This document shows, piece by piece, positions 62,206 through 64,000 of a DNA stretch of 64,000 bases. The translations under genes and the position numbers were made by a program. The stretch is from Planctomycetia bacterium (GTDB taxonomy: Bacteria > Planctomycetota > Planctomycetia > Pirellulales > Thermoguttaceae), in NCBI GenBank assembly GCA_030539295.1, contig JAUNSJ010000021.1, positions 1 to 64,000 of the forward strand, in the 5' to 3' direction. The notes below the pieces were generated by a model. It saw only the letters and a program-made list of their open reading frames with translations. It made no database searches and was not told the DNA's origin. The number at the start of each line of letters is the position of its first letter. Position 1 is the first letter of the stretch.

Positions 62206-63513
62206 ATGTCAGCACAACACTATGAAACAGCAGTACAGCGTTATGAAATCGAGCAAAAAGTTAAGCCAGGGGGGGGCAGACTGGTGAATCTCGCCAGATT
62301 TGCCTGCCGTTCGTATTGCTTGCTTCTTTCCAAGCCTGGACGCAAACGCGGCTTTACTCTTGTCGAACTTCTGGTGGTCATTGCGATCATTGGAATTTTA
62401 ATCGCACTCCTGCTCCCTGCGGTTCAGGCCGCCCGTGAAGCGGCAAGGCGTATGGAGTGCACAAATAAAATAAAACAAATCGCGTTGGCACTGCACAATT
62501 ATCACGACGTTCATAATTTGTTTCCCCAAGGCGGGATAACCACCTTTCCTGATGGAGTGAACGCGTGTTATCCGACAATGGGCGCATCGTTTCTGGTGAC
62601 GATTCTTCCTTTTATAGAACAGAATTCCATTTATGAAAACGCCTGCGCGGCGAATCAAGAGTATTTTGGTATTTATGCTCCACCTTTTTCCTATTTTAAT
62701 CAGCCACTGCACCAAAAGGCCAAGCCGTATCATCACCCGATTCGAACTTTTTGGTGTCCTTCGGATTCGGAAGCAGTCTGGTCGGATGAGGGGCTTTCCT
62801 GCCGCACCAGTTACGTCGCGTGTCACGGTGATTGTACCGGAACGATGAATACTTCTCCGAATGGGTCCGATCAAAATAATAATTTGGTTCGCGGAGTCTT
62901 TGGCTGCCTGGAAAATAGTATTTCCGGGTGCAACACGTCAACCAATCGGTGGGTTGGGGTTGTGGATATTCTGGATGGAACCTCTAATACCGTATTTCTT
63001 TCCGAGCGTACTATAAGTATGTTGTCTGGCAAAGATGGTGAACTGGATGCAAATACTGTTCCGATTAAGCGAGGCTGGGCTCTAAAAGCGGGCAGCCGGG
63101 CAACGTGCATGGGGACCAAAGGCAAAGGCGGCCTCATTAATGTAACCGCCATGTCCGTTAAGTCGGTTGTCGTTTTACCTGGAAGTATTCCAGCAAATTA
63201 CAACTTTATGGGCCACAACTTTGCTTGTGGGGCACTGGCGGCGACTGGCTTTAACTGTTTGCTGCCTCCGAATGCACCATCTTGTGAGTCAGGTAGCGGG
63301 TCACTCAATGTATCGCCCATTGTCACGGTTCAGAGTTATCATAGTGGCGGCTGTAACGCGGCTATGGCCGATGCCTCGGTTCGCTTCATTTCTGATACAA
63401 TCGACGCTGGTTCACTTTCTGCCGATGCCAGCGGTTTGTATAGTGGCAAAAGCAGATGCGGTGTTTGGGGAGCAATGGGTTCCTGTAGCGGGGGCGAGAC
63501 AACCACTTTATAA
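62206..63513 (+). CDS. DUF1559 pseudopilin-like protein with long leader
   Basis: 435 residues. The leader is unusually long (49 residues, basic, ending GRKRG) before [14 protein letters not shown]; the residue before the cleavage site is the canonical Gly. The domain has [26 protein letters not shown] and [12 protein letters not shown], where the last Gly of the H-X9-DG motif is Ala. It ends [19 protein letters not shown] lies before the ATG at 62206, which is downstream of the consensus promoter, so the longer frame from 62065 is not used. Confidence 0.85.
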   Translation: MSAQHYETAVQRYEIEQKVKPGGGRLVNLARFACRSYCLLLSKPGRKRGFTLVELLVVIAIIGILIALLLPAVQAAREAARRMECTNKIKQIALALHNYHDVHNLFPQGGITTFPDGVNACYPTMGASFLVTILPFIEQNSIYENACAANQEYFGIYAPPFSYFNQPLHQKAKPYHHPIRTFWCPSDSEAVWSDEGLSCRTSYVACHGDCTGTMNTSPNGSDQNNNLVRGVFGCLENSISGCNTSTNRWVGVVDILDGTSNTVFLSERTISMLSGKDGELDANTVPIKRGWALKAGSRATCMGTKGKGGLINVTAMSVKSVVVLPGSIPANYNFMGHNFACGALAATGFNCLLPPNAPSCESGSGSLNVSPIVTVQSYHSGGCNAAMADASVRFISDTIDAGSLSADASGLYSGKSRCGVWGAMGSCSGGETTTL

Positions 63514-63684
63514 ATTTTCACAGGGGAAGTCTCTTGGAATTTTCATGCAGAATGGTTCCCTTTGATTTTCACGTTACGTGACTGCAAGGGGAGCCGGAAG
63601 ACAGTATGAACAAGTGATAATACAAAAAATGTGTACCGGAAGTATAACAGGAAGGTCTGTTAGTAGGAGGGAGAGAGGTTTATT

Positions 63685-64000
63685 ATGAAGATATTTTCGT
63701 CTGGAAACAATGCACTTTCTGGAATCTTGATTTTCGGATTGTTCCTTTGTGTAGCGATGAGCGGTTGCTCCAATCAATACAATCTGCAAGAGATCATTGG
63801 AACCGTTACGCTGGATGGAGAACCGGCAGAAGGGGTTGGCGTAATTTTCACAGCTATGGATCCGGAAGGACGGGATTGCGGCGGCAGAACCGACGCGAAT
63901 GGTGTATTCACAATGACATCCTCCGTTGGTCAGGGCGGTGATGGAACAAGTCCGGGGAAATACAAGGTCTATTTTGAAAAAATGGTATCGGCCAAAGAGT
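63685..64000 (+). CDS. Small transthyretin/carboxypeptidase-regulatory-like lipoprotein, cut by window end
   Basis: The first 105 codons of a lipoprotein; the 3' end lies outside the window. Signal peptide with lipobox (MSGC), then IGTVTLDGEPAEGVGVIF and GKYKVYFEK as in the lipoproteins at 11151, 44587, 50520 and 58471. GAGAGAGG lies six bases before the ATG. It follows the DUF1559 gene by 171 bases, repeating the pilin-lipoprotein order a fifth time. Confidence 0.75.
   Translation, partial: MKIFSSGNNALSGILIFGLFLCVAMSGCSNQYNLQEIIGTVTLDGEPAEGVGVIFTAMDPEGRDCGGRTDANGVFTMTSSVGQGGDGTSPGKYKVYFEKMVSAKE

Noticed and set aside
1-64000. CRISPR arrays, insertion sequences, prophage or integrase genes
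   Set aside because: No regularly spaced repeats, transposase or integrase motifs were seen; repeats present are paralogous DUF1559 segments.

Overview
The window looks like an anaerobic or microaerophilic planctomycete, most likely an uncultured Pirellulales-type organism (inference). The grounds are seven DUF1559 pseudopilin-like proteins with the H-X9-DG C-terminal motif, planctomycete-style ECF sigma/FecR-LamG pairs, large secreted beta-propeller/cytochrome c proteins, FG-GAP and BNR proteins, and a fermentative enzyme set (pyruvate:ferredoxin oxidoreductase, indolepyruvate:ferredoxin oxidoreductase, flavodiiron protein). Two sialidase-like BNR proteins and one sialate O-acetylesterase suggest use of host or mucin-type glycans (inference).

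Layout. 0-6.4 kb: TPR lipoprotein, GNAT acetyltransferase, an aldolase-like gene behind a structured leader with an intrinsic terminator, HIT protein and NAD kinase, a secreted alpha/beta hydrolase behind tRNA-Ser(UGA). 6.7-13.3 kb: ECF cassette 1 (sigma, FecR-LamG, two DUF1559, lipoprotein, sialidase). 13.4-21.6 kb, minus strand: sialate O-acetylesterase and an FG-GAP propeller, followed by a partner-switching signalling operon (PAS-GAF, NMT1-like periplasmic binding protein, SpoIIE phosphatase, STAS antagonist, RsbW-like kinase). 22-26.8 kb, minus strand: iorA-iorB, flavodiiron protein, DUF89 phosphatase. 27-33 kb: small membrane protein, tRNA-Glu(UUC), csrA, endonuclease IV, ceramidase-like protein, pyrimidine-dimer glycosylase, ThuA-like protein. 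33.4-38.1 kb: PFOR and an NrnA-type DHH phosphoesterase. 38.4-45 kb: ECF cassette 2 (sigma, FecR-LamG, two DUF1559, PHP protein, lipoprotein). 45.5-46.7 kb: unknown secreted protein and methyltransferase. 46.9-52.1 kb: ECF cassette 3 (sigma, FecR-LamG, DUF1559, lipoprotein, sialidase). 52.2-58.4 kb: two convergent HzsA-related diheme proteins. 58.4-60.3 kb: lipoprotein and DUF1559, divergent from a XylR/AraC-type regulator (60.7-62 kb). 62.2-64 kb: another DUF1559 with a lipoprotein cut by the window end.

The most striking theme is one surface module repeated with different regulators and cargo: (ECF sigma + membrane FecR-LamG, or XylR-type regulator) -> DUF1559 pseudopilin(s) -> small transthyretin/carboxypeptidase-regulatory-like lipoprotein -> secreted enzyme or cytochrome. 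I infer that each cassette senses an extracellular ligand through the LamG domain, releases its sigma factor and builds a dedicated surface apparatus. Other points worth following are the promoter/structured leader/terminator arrangement at 3.58-3.79 kb and the partner-switching operon that contains a solute-binding protein but no transporter and no sigma factor.

All names rest on reading motifs by eye; no database search was run. Promoters and hairpins were found by inspection and no folding energies were computed.
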